Shown here piece by piece: positions 44,041 to 52,943 of a DNA stretch of 64,000 nucleotides. Location of the stretch: the NCBI GenBank assembly GCA_002350525.1, contig DEFA01000051.1, positions 1 through 64,000 of the forward strand, in the 5' to 3' direction. Within the stretch, counting starts at the first letter, position 1. Every line of letters starts with the position of its first letter. Made by a program: the position numbers and the translations under genes. Source of the stretch: Lachnospiraceae bacterium UBA2864 (lineage in GTDB: Bacteria; Bacillota; Clostridia; Lachnospirales; Lachnospiraceae). The notes below the pieces were generated by a model, which saw only the letters and a program-made list of their open reading frames with translations, ran no database searches and had not been told where the DNA came from.

Positions 44041-44691
44041 TCAAGTTATGTCAGAATCCTTATTTTCTGAACCAGTAGGAAGGGTTTTCTTGTACTTTTC
44101 AAACAGTTCATGCGAATAAACTTTCGGCTTATCAGATTCTCTGACTATCTTCCAGAGCGCCGCTGCTGCCTTTAGTCTTTCGTCAAAAGCCAAAGTTGCA
44201 TCATCCCGACAGAAGTCATGCACGAATTTATTCCACTGAAGCATCGACTTATCATACTTAGCATAAGTCTTTTTCCCATAGTAAATGTCCAGCAGATCTC
44301 CTAGTGTAAATGATTCGTCACCGCTCTCTTTTACTGCTTTTGCGGTTGCAACCATATCAACATTGAACTTGAACCTATCTTCTCCTGTCTGCTTAGAGAA
44401 AAAATCTCTGAACCTCGGGCCAAAGGTAAACCCGCATTCTATAAGTCCGGTATCAAGCGAAAGTTCTGTCACTGCCTTCTTGCTGCCGGATCTGATGCTC
44501 TTATTCCTCTTATTCTGAGGCAGTATCTTCTCTCCCGAAAAGAAAGCTTCTATCACTTTATATAATTCAATCTTGCTCCCGTCGGCCTTAAGACCGCGGG
44601 CTTTACAGATTTTAATGAGTTCTTCGCGGTACCAGTAATATCTGCTGAATTCTTCAAAATCCTTGATGTCTTCAAATTTCGGTCTTTCCAC
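44041..44691 (-). CDS. SAP-like domain protein
   Basis: The N-terminal 50 residues resemble a SAP helix-linker-helix nucleic-acid-binding motif (YYWYREELIKICKARGLKAD, then GSKIELYKVIEAFF). The remainder, with TFGPRFRDFFSKQTGEDRFK, is like the uncharacterised family found beside SAP domains in clostridia. GTG at 44691 is chosen because GGGAGG lies seven bases before it. It follows the AlkD gene by 26 bp and is presumably co-transcribed; a DNA-related role is possible. Confidence 0.7.
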   Translation of the reverse strand: MERPKFEDIKDFEEFSRYYWYREELIKICKARGLKADGSKIELYKVIEAFFSGEKILPQNKRNKSIRSGSKKAVTELSLDTGLIECGFTFGPRFRDFFSKQTGEDRFKFNVDMVATAKAVKESGDESFTLGDLLDIYYGKKTYAKYDKSMLQWNKFVHDFCRDDATLAFDERLKAAAALWKIVRESDKPKVYSHELFEKYKKTLPTGSENKDSDIT

Positions 44692-44717
44692 TGAATGTCC
44701 TCCCGGCAATATATAAT

Positions 44718-45404
44718 CTACTTAATCTTAAGCGATTTAAGATATTCCTTCTTCTCCGGTGTTATGCGATTACTCTCCACAGATTTCTGAATTGCTTTAT
44801 TATGCGTCCATTTATCCAGTTTCTTTTCTTCGATAAACGGTAGAACTGCGTCATACTGCTTTGCAAGTGCGGTAGCAAAGTACCACGCTATCATCATATT
44901 AATGTAATACTCATCCGAACGGACTTTAGCCACCATTTCCGGATACTTGATATCGAAATCCTCATTAAGAAAATGTTCCATCAACATCCCTATGGCAAAT
45001 CTTACAGTATATGTTTCCTTTGATTTGATCCATTTCTTTATCTGCTTTAAAAGATCCTGACGATTCTTCTTAAATACCTTTGGCGACAGCTGATCGCAGG
45101 TTGCCCAGTTATCTACATATGGCAGGAATCTTATAACTTCAGCCATACATTTATCATAGTCCTTGATTCCGGAAATGATAAATGCATGCAGCTGATTCTC
45201 ATCGAAATATTCATGTGGAAGTATCTCGAGAAACTCCCCGACATCTTCTCTTTTCAGAAGCTCATTTGCAAACTTTTTAAGCTCCGGAGTACGAACTCCG
45301 ATCATATCTTCCACTGTTTTCGGTGGAATGAGCTTTCCCTGAAAATCTCTGTATTTAATATCCTGCTTTTTATATAGTTCACTTAATATCTCATCACGAA
45401 GCAT
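44718..45404 (-). CDS. AlkD-like DNA alkylation repair glycosylase
   Basis: The 228-residue, all-helical protein fits the AlkD HEAT-repeat family. The catalytic region has FLPYVDNWATCDQLS, with the D-x-W-x-x-x-D pattern of the family, and later repeats are RFAIGMLMEHFLNEDFD and YYINMMIAWYFATALAKQYD. AlkD removes alkylated purines without flipping the base. It starts at ATG with AAGGAGG upstream. Before it, bases 45423-45505 hold a short orphan coding-like frame ending LMIGA that I cannot assign. Confidence 0.9.
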   Translation of the reverse strand: MLRDEILSELYKKQDIKYRDFQGKLIPPKTVEDMIGVRTPELKKFANELLKREDVGEFLEILPHEYFDENQLHAFIISGIKDYDKCMAEVIRFLPYVDNWATCDQLSPKVFKKNRQDLLKQIKKWIKSKETYTVRFAIGMLMEHFLNEDFDIKYPEMVAKVRSDEYYINMMIAWYFATALAKQYDAVLPFIEEKKLDKWTHNKAIQKSVESNRITPEKKEYLKSLKIK

Positions 45405-45514
45405 ACAAGCACCTCCTTCTACGCACCGATCATCAGTTTAATTATATATGCTTTTGCACAGTCTCTTGCCTTCTCCGGATAGTTAAATCTTTTCTGGTAT
45501 TATCCTGTACCGCA

Positions 45515-45880
45515 TCAGACAGTTTCATCAGGATAATCATAGAATCCGCCCTTGTGGAAGTTCTCATTTCCAAGCGGCTTTGCAGTAAGTCTGAATATTA
45601 CACAACCGTCCGGACATACAACTGTTTTAGTATACTTTCCGTCTCCTCCGAGATTTTCCAGATCACCGCCGCTCCTCACGGCTTCCATTATCGGATATAA
45701 CATCATCATTACTTTGGAACATATTCCGTATCCATCCTGATTTACCGGACATCCGTACGTACAGGTATAAGTATCACCTATCTCTTCTCCGTTACGGCAA
45801 TATCTTTCCGGTTTATCACTATGCAGGTAACCTATCACTTCTACTGTAAATTCATATTCTTCGTCATACCATTTCTTCAT
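45515..45880 (-). CDS. TIGR04076-family protein
   Basis: The 121-residue protein matches the small TIGR04076 family, with conserved cysteines in YTCTYGCPVNQDGYGICSKV and VVCPDGCVIFRL. It may bind a metal or cofactor, but no function is established. The ribosome site AGGGGGATT precedes the ATG. It is one gene in a minus-strand series with spacings of 15-110 bp, so co-transcription is likely. Confidence 0.75.
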   Translation of the reverse strand: MKKWYDEEYEFTVEVIGYLHSDKPERYCRNGEEIGDTYTCTYGCPVNQDGYGICSKVMMMLYPIMEAVRSGGDLENLGGDGKYTKTVVCPDGCVIFRLTAKPLGNENFHKGGFYDYPDETV

Positions 45881-45895
45881 CTGTGAATCCCCCTA

Positions 45896-46342
45896 TTATT
45901 TTTCCATACTTATCCACTGAATAAATGCGGTCTTGTCACTACTGTTATATCCCGCATTTTCATAAAACCTGAGCGTCTCCGGTTTTTTAGATCCGGTGAG
46001 CAGCATCATCTTATAACAGTTTTCTTTCTCGGCAATCTTTTTGGCGTAGTCCAGGCATTCCGTGGCATAGCCTTTACCTCTGTAGTCTCCATGTGTAACC
46101 ACATTTTCAATAAATGCATAAGGTCTAACATTTCGCGTAAGATTCGGAATGATCACGCACACACAGGAAGATATAATCTTTCCGTCAATTTCATTCACAA
46201 GCAAATGATGATTCGGGTCCTCTATGATCATATCCCACACATGAGTAAGATGATTGTCCGTCTCCGGAATGCTGTCCTCATGCAGAAATGTATATAACTC
46301 CAGCAAAGCATCAAGGTCTTCCCTTTTTACTTCTCTCACCAT
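45896..46342 (-). CDS. GNAT-family N-acetyltransferase
   Basis: The 148-residue enzyme has the GNAT acetyl-CoA site in ENVVTHGDYRGKGYATECLD and a typical C-terminal RFYENAGYN. The substrate is not deducible. GGAGGACT precedes the ATG. It lies 15 bp before the TIGR04076 gene. Confidence 0.88.
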   Translation of the reverse strand: MVREVKREDLDALLELYTFLHEDSIPETDNHLTHVWDMIIEDPNHHLLVNEIDGKIISSCVCVIIPNLTRNVRPYAFIENVVTHGDYRGKGYATECLDYAKKIAEKENCYKMMLLTGSKKPETLRFYENAGYNSSDKTAFIQWISMEK

Positions 46343-46381
46343 CGCATAGTCCTCCGCGCTTTATCATTAGCTTTATGCACA

Positions 46382-47155
46382 TTAACCGTTCACCAGTTTC
46401 AAAAACTTCTTATCATTCATCTGTTCATTTGTAATGTACTCTCCGTCATGGAACAGTGCATAATTTGTTATCGGTGTCGGCGCATTTTGTGCGGCCTCTC
46501 TGCTTTCAAGCTTTACCGCTTTAAATGCAATACCGTTTGACTTCGCTGTCTCCTCAAGTATCGGTACATACTTCGCATTGAACGGACACTGATTAGTATA
46601 ATACAGTACGTATCCCTTGTCATCTATATGCGGATGCTTTGCACAATCCTTAAAATGCGGTAACAACGCATTCGGATTATCAGGTTTTTCAGAATCGTTC
46701 TCATCAAATAGCAGATACATAAGTCTCACACCATTATCCGCCTCATCAGAGACTTTAAAGCCTTTATAAGTAAGGAACTTAGGGTCAGAGAGGAACGGTC
46801 TCTTCTTAGCAGCCGACAATATGCAAAGCCCCTTCTTGCCCTTCGCCTTACTATCCTCGATACATGCCGTGAGAAGCTCCGAGGAATATCCGTGTCCCTT
46901 TAAGGAGCCTGATACCCACAGACAGTCTATATACATATAGTCTTCCGCCTCTATCGGAACCCATGCATATTCCGCAGGAATATATTCTATGAAACATTTC
47001 CCGCGCTCCGCACTTTTTAAGAACACAAGCCCCTCATCAAATCTGTCCGCGAGCCACGCTTTCTTCGACGACACCTGCACATCCTTATTGTTAGTGATTG
47101 CACAGCAAATGTGCTCTTTCTCAAGATTGTCTTTATTAACGTATATAAATTCCAT
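46382..47155 (-). CDS. GNAT acetyltransferase with C-terminal YoaP domain
   Basis: The 257-residue protein has an N-terminal acetyltransferase fold with DCLWVSGSLKGHGYSSELLT as the acetyl-CoA motif. The C-terminal part is the YoaP extension, which resembles a thioredoxin-like module: YYTNQCPFNAKYVPILEETA and a later TPITNYALFHDGEYITNEQM. The partner substrate is unknown. GGGAGAAA precedes the ATG. Confidence 0.85.
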   Translation of the reverse strand: MEFIYVNKDNLEKEHICCAITNNKDVQVSSKKAWLADRFDEGLVFLKSAERGKCFIEYIPAEYAWVPIEAEDYMYIDCLWVSGSLKGHGYSSELLTACIEDSKAKGKKGLCILSAAKKRPFLSDPKFLTYKGFKVSDEADNGVRLMYLLFDENDSEKPDNPNALLPHFKDCAKHPHIDDKGYVLYYTNQCPFNAKYVPILEETAKSNGIAFKAVKLESREAAQNAPTPITNYALFHDGEYITNEQMNDKKFLKLVNG

Positions 47156-47197
47156 AATATGATTTCTCCCATCTGTCCCTTATTTTCTATTAAAACA

Positions 47198-47578
47198 TTA
47201 ACCGTTATCCGTATTTGAATCTTCAATAATCTTCTTCTGCAGCTTCTTGCTGAGGCTGTCAAAAACCACTGTATATGCGCTGTCCAGCAGATCCTTCACA
47301 ACATCATCAGGCACATTTCCATCTGCCTTCACCGAATTCCAATGAACCTTATTCATATAGTATCCCGGGATGATATCCTCATATTTCTTTCTGTAAAGTG
47401 CCCCTTCAACCGGATCAAGTTTTAATGTTATATATACCGGCTTGTCGAGATCATCTCTGCAGATTGCAGCGAACAGCTTCCCTCCGATGTGAAAACGGAT
47501 CCAATTCCATTCCGCCTGAATATCCTTTGTCACTCCGTCTTTCTTCATCAGGTACTCTTCTATCCATTCATATTTCAT
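47198..47578 (-). CDS. MmcQ/YjbR-family protein
   Basis: The 126-residue protein has the YjbR/CyaY-like pattern: WNWIRFHIGGKLFAAI, YITLKLDPVEGALYRKKY, and PGYYMNKVHWNSV. The family is sometimes described as DNA-binding, but its role is not established. It lies between the GNAT-YoaP gene and the radical SAM gene in the same direction. Confidence 0.85.
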   Translation of the reverse strand: MKYEWIEEYLMKKDGVTKDIQAEWNWIRFHIGGKLFAAICRDDLDKPVYITLKLDPVEGALYRKKYEDIIPGYYMNKVHWNSVKADGNVPDDVVKDLLDSAYTVVFDSLSKKLQKKIIEDSNTDNG

Positions 47579-47636
47579 AATCCAAATCCCTCGCTTCGAC
47601 TGCTCACTTGCTTTTTCTTATAATCGAATGGCATTT

Positions 47637-48524
47637 CTACTCCTCTGTCAAATCAAATATACTCATCTGCTGATACTTCTCCGGAAGTTCATTCAGATAT
47701 GCAAAGCATTCTTCCGGTGTCGAAAGCATCCCGCTTTCTTTACAGATACTTTTAAATAACTTCGTCAGTTTTCTCACATTCGGACTCGGAATAATATATG
47801 AATTACCGTATGTCTCTATATATTTCTTCTTAAGTCCCGGAAAATGTTTATCAAGTGCCGCATAGTAATACTCTCTGTCACCATCGCGGAGTGTAAGTCC
47901 CATTCCGAAATCAATGATGCCCTTTACGCCTACACGTGCGCATTCGTTCAGGATAGAGGTTATATTTTCCTCCGTATCATTTATAAACGGCAGGATTGGT
48001 GAAAGCCATACAATTGTCGGGATTCCCCTTTTCTGCATTTCTTCGAGAACCTCGATGCGGCGCTTGGTATTACAGACATTCGGCTCGAGTATCCGGCACA
48101 GATCATCATCATATGTTGTCAGTGTCATCTGAACTACACATTTCGCTTTTTGATTAATCTCATCCAGAAGATCAATGTCCCGAAGTATCCTGTCTGACTT
48201 AGTCTGAATTGCCGCTCCGAATCCGTATTTCAGAATTACCTCCAGGCACTTTCTCGTGATACCTAATTCTTCTTCGCAATGCATGTACGGGTCCGACATC
48301 GCCCCTGTTCCGATCATGCATTTCTTCCTCTTGGTTCTGAGTGTCTGCTCCAGAAGTTCCGCTGCATTCCGCTTTACCTCTATATCCTCAAAAGGATGCG
48401 TGAACTGATAGCATTTACTTCTGCTGTCACAGTATATGCAGCCGTGACTGCAGCCACGGTAAATGTTCATTCCGTGCATACCGTTATTTCCTGTCAGTAT
48501 TCCCTTAGCATCAACAAAATGCAT
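47637..48524 (-). CDS. SPL-family radical SAM protein
   Basis: The 295-residue protein carries the 4Fe-4S radical SAM motif C-x3-C-x2-C as CSHGCIYC (residues about 25-32), preceded by NIYRGCSHG. Later elements are GTGAMSDPY, QTKSDRILRDIDLL, TLTTYDDDLCRILEPN and VWLSPILPFINDT. It resembles the spore photoproduct lyase-like family that includes proteins of unknown target. Spore photoproduct lyase itself repairs UV-induced thymine dimers in DNA; whether this member repairs DNA is not known. The ribosome site lies inside the end of the YcaQ gene, so the two are coupled. Confidence 0.85.
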   Translation of the reverse strand: MHFVDAKGILTGNNGMHGMNIYRGCSHGCIYCDSRSKCYQFTHPFEDIEVKRNAAELLEQTLRTKRKKCMIGTGAMSDPYMHCEEELGITRKCLEVILKYGFGAAIQTKSDRILRDIDLLDEINQKAKCVVQMTLTTYDDDLCRILEPNVCNTKRRIEVLEEMQKRGIPTIVWLSPILPFINDTEENITSILNECARVGVKGIIDFGMGLTLRDGDREYYYAALDKHFPGLKKKYIETYGNSYIIPSPNVRKLTKLFKSICKESGMLSTPEECFAYLNELPEKYQQMSIFDLTEE

Positions 48525-48527
48525 CTC

Positions 48528-49739
48528 TCATCCCTCAATACACATTTTAGTCTCGTTACAATCATTAAACTTCGCAAATGCCCGAATCGTCCGCTCCAAT
48601 GCCGTATCCATCTTCTTGGTATGGCGGATACCGTCCTCCCACCATAATCCCTTTATCGATAAGACCTTGTTCTTACGATCTGCCGCAGTATCGATACGGC
48701 CCACAAATCTGTCTCCGTAAATGATCGGCAGCGTATAATATCCATACTTACGTTTAGCCTTCGGAGTATAAATCTCCCAGGAATATCTGAAGTCCCACAA
48801 TGCATATATAAGTTCCTTATCCCACATCATAGGGTCAAGCGGTGCTATAAAAGCCATACGCGGTTTAATGTCCGCACTTCCCTCAAGCACTTCCTGCATC
48901 AGTTCTTCGTCCTCCTCACGGTAGTAAAAAGGAACCTTAATTCCTTCCACATAACACATACGGATACGATTTTCATCCATAAGTCTTGCAAGGATCTTTT
49001 TTCTCATTTCCGCCTTAAGATATATTCCCAGAAATGCCGTGCTGTTCTTATCCCAGATAAGACCGACCGCTCCGATCCTGCGAAGAACACGCCATGCCAT
49101 AAAATCTTCCTCATTCCGATACGGATTCTCTCTTTCAAGAATATCCCTCGATATATACCGTTCTGCAAGGTCATAATATTTCCTGCTGCCGTTTTTATGA
49201 TGGATCACCAGTTCTCCGTCTGTATATAACTGTTCAAGAACCGATCTCGCTGCCTGCGATTTCTTATCCCAGTTGCCGCTCCAATGCATCGAAGAATGCC
49301 AGTATATCTCTCCTTCTATAGGCAGTGTATCGCTGCATACAGGTCCGTTCTCTCTTATATATTCGACAGCCTGTTCTTTAAGCTCCCTGAGTCCTTCAAA
49401 TGTATCGCCCGTCTCAAGGCTTAATTCTCTGTATGAAGAAAAGTAAGGCCAGTCCTCTGTCGGCCATATGGAGAGTTCCTTATCAACATAGTCTACAAGC
49501 TTCCGGTCTTCATAGAGAAGCTCCTTCAGCATTGATTTTTCAAAGCCCTTAACTCTCGATTGAAGCGTAAGTTCGGGATTCTTTCCGCACACATCCACCG
49601 GATCGTACTGTATGCATCCCGCCTGACGGACATAACTGTATGCACCATCTTTTCCGGCAAATCTATAGGAACCTATCAGTCCCTGCTTTCTGAATATAAA
49701 CTGAGCTGCCTGTTTTTTCGTGATCGTTAAGTAATTCAT
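48528..49739 (-). CDS. YcaQ/AlkX-family winged-helix DNA glycosylase
   Basis: The 403-residue protein fits the HTH_42/YcaQ family: LTITKKQAAQFIFRKQGLIG at the start, GCIQYDPVDVCGKNPELTLQ, and the catalytic-region-like QSRV motif. YcaQ unhooks interstrand DNA crosslinks. Its ATG overlaps the RidA stop (ATGA) and its stop is four bases before the radical SAM gene. The order RidA, YcaQ, radical SAM suggests a co-expressed set, in which DNA repair is the only obvious theme. Confidence 0.85.
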   Translation of the reverse strand: MNYLTITKKQAAQFIFRKQGLIGSYRFAGKDGAYSYVRQAGCIQYDPVDVCGKNPELTLQSRVKGFEKSMLKELLYEDRKLVDYVDKELSIWPTEDWPYFSSYRELSLETGDTFEGLRELKEQAVEYIRENGPVCSDTLPIEGEIYWHSSMHWSGNWDKKSQAARSVLEQLYTDGELVIHHKNGSRKYYDLAERYISRDILERENPYRNEEDFMAWRVLRRIGAVGLIWDKNSTAFLGIYLKAEMRKKILARLMDENRIRMCYVEGIKVPFYYREEDEELMQEVLEGSADIKPRMAFIAPLDPMMWDKELIYALWDFRYSWEIYTPKAKRKYGYYTLPIIYGDRFVGRIDTAADRKNKVLSIKGLWWEDGIRHTKKMDTALERTIRAFAKFNDCNETKMCIEG

Positions 49740-50101
49740 CCGCAGTATGCCACTCCATCCACCTGAAACAAAAGTCCTTCCGGTCCACCGACATGAGCAA
49801 ACTCAGTCTGAATGGATTTACGCACCGGATACTTTCCGTTAAAACGTTCTTTGATAATCCCTTCCATTACGGGAATATTCCATACATCCCTGAAGAGGCA
49901 GTCCATCTGAACCACATTTTCAAGTGTAAGCCCGACCATAGCAAGTCTCTCTTCCATCTGATCAAAAGCTCCGTTAATCTGCTCTTCTATGGTTCCTCCA
50001 ACATTTCCCGCACAATAACTCAGGAAACAGAAATCTCCTGCCTTTATAATGCCTGAATGTGCCCACTCTTCCGATACATCATATCTTTCAATCTCACTCA
50101 T
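49736..50101 (-). CDS. RidA/YjgF-family protein
   Basis: The 121-residue protein has the chorismate-mutase-like RidA fold (SGIIKAGDFCFLSYCAGNVG; TLENVVQMDCLFRDVWNIPV; YPVRKSIQTEFAHVGGPEGL). The key arginine of RidA deaminases is not clearly placed (the motif reads KSIQTEF), so it may belong to a non-deaminase subgroup. AAAGGTGG precedes the ATG. Coupled to the YcaQ gene. Confidence 0.8.
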   Translation of the reverse strand: MSEIERYDVSEEWAHSGIIKAGDFCFLSYCAGNVGGTIEEQINGAFDQMEERLAMVGLTLENVVQMDCLFRDVWNIPVMEGIIKERFNGKYPVRKSIQTEFAHVGGPEGLLFQVDGVAYCG

Positions 50102-50185
50102 TATTTATCCACCTTTCAAATCAGTTCTTGTTTCTCATATCAACCGGTTATCTGTTCTTTTTCAATCTCATTGCTCAATTCGTAC

Positions 50186-51094
50186 TTAATGCTCATACAT
50201 CTTACACAAAGCATCTGCTATCGTTCTTAAACTTTCCCTGGCTTCCGGCGGTTCCAGAACTTCCACCTTGTCACCAAAGGTAAGCAGCCACATGACCATA
50301 TTTTCAAAATCATAATAGTCCTCAATCAGAAGCAGTCTTCCGTCCTCTGATTCCTTATAGCAGTCCGGTCCGAATTCCTCAACCAGGCGCCATTTCATAT
50401 CCGGATCAAACAGTGCTTTAAGCACAATACTTGGCGATGTTTTCGGTCCGGATGTGATTTCCGGTGCGGGAACATTTCTGCAGACAAATGTATCATCTGT
50501 CCGTACAACCTTATCCATTCGATTCAGCTTAAACAGTCTGAAGTCCTTTCTCTTCAGGCACCATCCGTAAACATACCAGCTTGTCCACTTATAGATAATA
50601 TAATATGGTTCTATCGTTCTTTTGCTCTCACCCGAAGGAGCGTAGTACTTGAATTTAATGTGCTGCCTGTTCTCAATTGCATCTTGTATAACTTCAATCT
50701 TCGGAGCAAGAGAACCCTTATACCAGGACGACAGATCGATAAGTATTGAATCCCGGCCACTGACAAAGTCTGATGAACCAGCCTGAATCTTCTCCATAAG
50801 CTGACCGTAGTAGCTGCTTCCACTGACGCTGTCCAGACTTCTGAGTCCCGCTAGAATCACCTGCATATCCTTTGAAGTAAGAATTGTCCGATCCATGCGG
50901 TAGCCTTCCATAATGCTGATACCACCACCGGTTCCCTGTATAGTCTGTATGGGTATTCCCGCTTTGCAGAGATCTTCTATATCACGATTTATGGTTCTTC
51001 GGGAAACCTCGAACCGCTCTGCCAGTTCGGGAGCCGTGGTTTTTTCTTCCTGCAGCAATACTGAGAGTATTCCGATCAACCTTTCTATCTTCAT
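50186..51094 (-). CDS. YafY-type HTH/WYL-domain transcriptional regulator
   Basis: Residues 1-60 are a winged helix (TTAPELAERFEVSRRTINRD), residues about 140-230 a WYL domain (IKFKYYAPSGESKRTIEPYY, then WTSWYVYGWCLKRKDFRLFK), and a WCX C-terminal extension follows. WYL regulators respond to nucleic acids or small ligands and control DNA-repair and defence genes in several bacteria. It is first in direction of transcription before the RidA-YcaQ-radical SAM set, and may control it. Confidence 0.9.
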   Translation of the reverse strand: MKIERLIGILSVLLQEEKTTAPELAERFEVSRRTINRDIEDLCKAGIPIQTIQGTGGGISIMEGYRMDRTILTSKDMQVILAGLRSLDSVSGSSYYGQLMEKIQAGSSDFVSGRDSILIDLSSWYKGSLAPKIEVIQDAIENRQHIKFKYYAPSGESKRTIEPYYIIYKWTSWYVYGWCLKRKDFRLFKLNRMDKVVRTDDTFVCRNVPAPEITSGPKTSPSIVLKALFDPDMKWRLVEEFGPDCYKESEDGRLLLIEDYYDFENMVMWLLTFGDKVEVLEPPEARESLRTIADALCKMYEH

Positions 51095-51380
51095 TTCTTA
51101 ATAACACCCTTTCTCATGCTGCACCGGCATAGCATTTCCGGATATTCCGAAATCCTATATCGGTATCTTAACATATATAACATGTCATCTGTATGTCATG
51201 TTTATTATATCACAGATAACAATTGTATCACTCAATTCTTCAGTTTATAATAAACTTATTGTCATCTTGGTATGATTAAATGTACCGCTTGGTAGTCCGT
51301 GTATTGTACCCTTTATGCCATTCCCGTAAGATGTAGCCATAACAAAACATCATGAATTTTTTCATCAAGGAGGTTTGATT

Positions 51381-51956
51381 ATGGAAACATCAAGAATTGA
51401 AGAATTAAAGATATCTTACGAGGAATTAAAAAAGGATGCTCAGAGAATGCAAAAAAAGGGACTGCCGTTCATGATGGCTTCGGTTATTATCTGGTCAATG
51501 ATATTCGGTATTCAATTCCTGAATATCGCCATGGTAAAGCGTAATCTTCTGACCTTTACCTGTTCGGTTTTGCTGATGCCGCTGGCATATGCATTTTCAA
51601 AGCTTGTTAAGGCTGACATTTTAAAAAAGAGTAACAATCCGGTCAACAAACTGGGGTTCTTATTTACCATGAACCAGATGCTTTACATATTGATCGTCAT
51701 GTGGGCATACAGCCGTAATCCGGAATCAATGCTCATGCTGTATGCAATGGTATTCGGAGCACATCTCTTACCGTTCGGAATGATATACGACAGCAGAGCA
51801 TATTACGTAACATCCGTAACAGAAACAATAGGAGCCATGATCATAAATCTGATGTGGGGCAGCCGTTTTACAACCCTCTTTATGATCATCATGCAGATCA
51901 TTATCAGCATATCGCTTTTTACAGACATAAGAAAGGCAGACAAAGTTGAGAGTTGA
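51381..51956 (+). CDS. DUF7010-like membrane protein
   Basis: The 191-residue protein has a charged, coiled N-terminus and six hydrophobic stretches (MASVIIWSMIFGIQFLNIAM; LLTFTCSVLLMPLAYAFSKL). It resembles a family of uncharacterised membrane proteins of clostridia. ATG at 51381 follows AAGGAGG by seven bases. It begins a plus-strand operon and overlaps the LytTR gene by 11 bp. Confidence 0.7.
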   Translation: METSRIEELKISYEELKKDAQRMQKKGLPFMMASVIIWSMIFGIQFLNIAMVKRNLLTFTCSVLLMPLAYAFSKLVKADILKKSNNPVNKLGFLFTMNQMLYILIVMWAYSRNPESMLMLYAMVFGAHLLPFGMIYDSRAYYVTSVTETIGAMIINLMWGSRFTTLFMIIMQIIISISLFTDIRKADKVES

Positions 51957-52389
51957 TATAAAGAACGATCAAACTTCAGAAACATTATATGTGGAAATTC
52001 ATTGCCGCGATATTACGGAAGAAGTCTCAAAGCTCGAGCGCTATATACATCGCTACAAAGCCTACATCCCTGCCGTAAAAGACGGAGAGACGGTAAATGT
52101 AGCCCAAAGTGCCATCCTGTATATCGAATCCGTGGACAAGAAAACCTTTATCTACACGGAAAACAAGGTTTTTCTTACCGACAAAAGGTTGTATGAACTT
52201 GAGGACATACTGGATAAACGCGATTTCTTCCGCTGTTCCAAATCCACTATTATACATTTGAACAAAGTCGAAAAACTGAAACCTGAGATAACAAGAAATA
52301 TTCTTGCCACACTGACGAACGGAGAAAATATCGTAGTATCCAGAAGATATGCATCCGAGCTGAAGAAACTGCTCGGAATAGGTAATTAG
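51946..52389 (+). CDS. LytTR-domain regulator
   Basis: The 147-residue protein consists of a short N-terminal part and a LytTR DNA-binding domain (YIESVDKKTFIYTENKVFLT, then DFFRCSKSTIIHLNKVEKLK and VSRRYASELKKLLG). It has no receiver domain. Such proteins usually pair with DUF3021 membrane proteins, as here. The start is TTG inside the end of the previous gene, with GAAAGG before it. It probably controls the operon that includes the MFS exporter. Confidence 0.88.
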   Translation: MRVDIKNDQTSETLYVEIHCRDITEEVSKLERYIHRYKAYIPAVKDGETVNVAQSAILYIESVDKKTFIYTENKVFLTDKRLYELEDILDKRDFFRCSKSTIIHLNKVEKLKPEITRNILATLTNGENIVVSRRYASELKKLLGIGN

Positions 52390-52391
52390 AT

Positions 52392-52832
52392 ATGGGAATA
52401 AAAGAATTTTTAAAAACTTTAAGAGATGGCGTTGCATTTACATATTCATGGCTCATCATATGTATTCTCGCTGTATCACTGATCAACGGCCGGACCACGA
52501 TTACCGTAGGATTCCTTCTAAAACTTCTTATCCTGTGCATATGGGGAGTTTTAAGCTTCTGTCTTTGCTTTAAAACGAAGATGATCTCACGACGCGGATT
52601 TATATTCTCTCTTACATGCTTCTACATACTTTTTATCCCAGCTGAGATTTTCATGTTTTATATGATGGGAATATTTCAGGGAAACGGAAGTACTGCGTTA
52701 TGGACTGTATTCTTTACGATAATCGTATTAATGTATATAATATCTCTTATAATAGATATACTTATCATGAAAAGAAAAGCAGTAGATTACACTGAAAAAT
52801 TAAAAGCATATAAAGGAGGTCCGGAAAAATGA
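52392..52832 (+). CDS. DUF3021-family membrane protein
   Basis: The 146-residue protein has four membrane segments (SWLIICILAVSLINGRTTIT; LLKLLILCIWGVLSFCLCF; MLLYIL-like later ones) and is of the DUF3021 family, the usual partner of LytTR regulators of this kind, possibly as membrane sensor. Two bases separate it from the LytTR gene. Its stop overlaps the start of the leader peptide (ATGA). Confidence 0.88.
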   Translation: MGIKEFLKTLRDGVAFTYSWLIICILAVSLINGRTTITVGFLLKLLILCIWGVLSFCLCFKTKMISRRGFIFSLTCFYILFIPAEIFMFYMMGIFQGNGSTALWTVFFTIIVLMYIISLIIDILIMKRKAVDYTEKLKAYKGGPEK

Positions 52833-52867
52833 GACGTTGCGAAGTATATGCTCCATGCAGAGCCTAG
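52829..52867 (+). CDS. 12-residue leader peptide of the MFS exporter gene
   Basis: ATG at 52829 lies nine bases after a perfect AAAGGAGG and encodes MRRCEVYAPCRA, then TAG at 52865. The ribosome site is stronger than that of the exporter itself. The 3' end of the frame is one arm of a 10-bp hairpin. Peptides of this sort before antibiotic efflux or methylase genes act by stalling the ribosome when the drug is present. Function is inferred from this arrangement. Confidence 0.6.
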   Translation: MRRCEVYAPCRA

Positions 52868-52941
52868 AGGAGACTGCATGGAGGAATAGCATTTTCCTCT
52901 GGCTTTGCTCTTATATGAAAATAAAAACTTTAGGAGCAAAG
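52851..52941 (+). promoter_or_regulatory. attenuator-like hairpin series before the MFS exporter
   Basis: Hairpin 1: CTCCATGCAG (52851-52860) with CTGCATGGAG (52874-52883). Alternative pairings: GAGGAA (52881-52886) with TTCCTC (52894-52899), and GCCTAGAGG (52862-52870) with CCTCTGGC (52896-52903). Last hairpin: CTTTGCTC (52903-52910) with GAGCAAAG (52934-52941), which buries part of the exporter's ribosome site AGGAG (52932-52936). A ribosome paused on the leader would block hairpin 1 and change the later folds. Confidence 0.6.
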
Positions 52942-52943
52942 AA

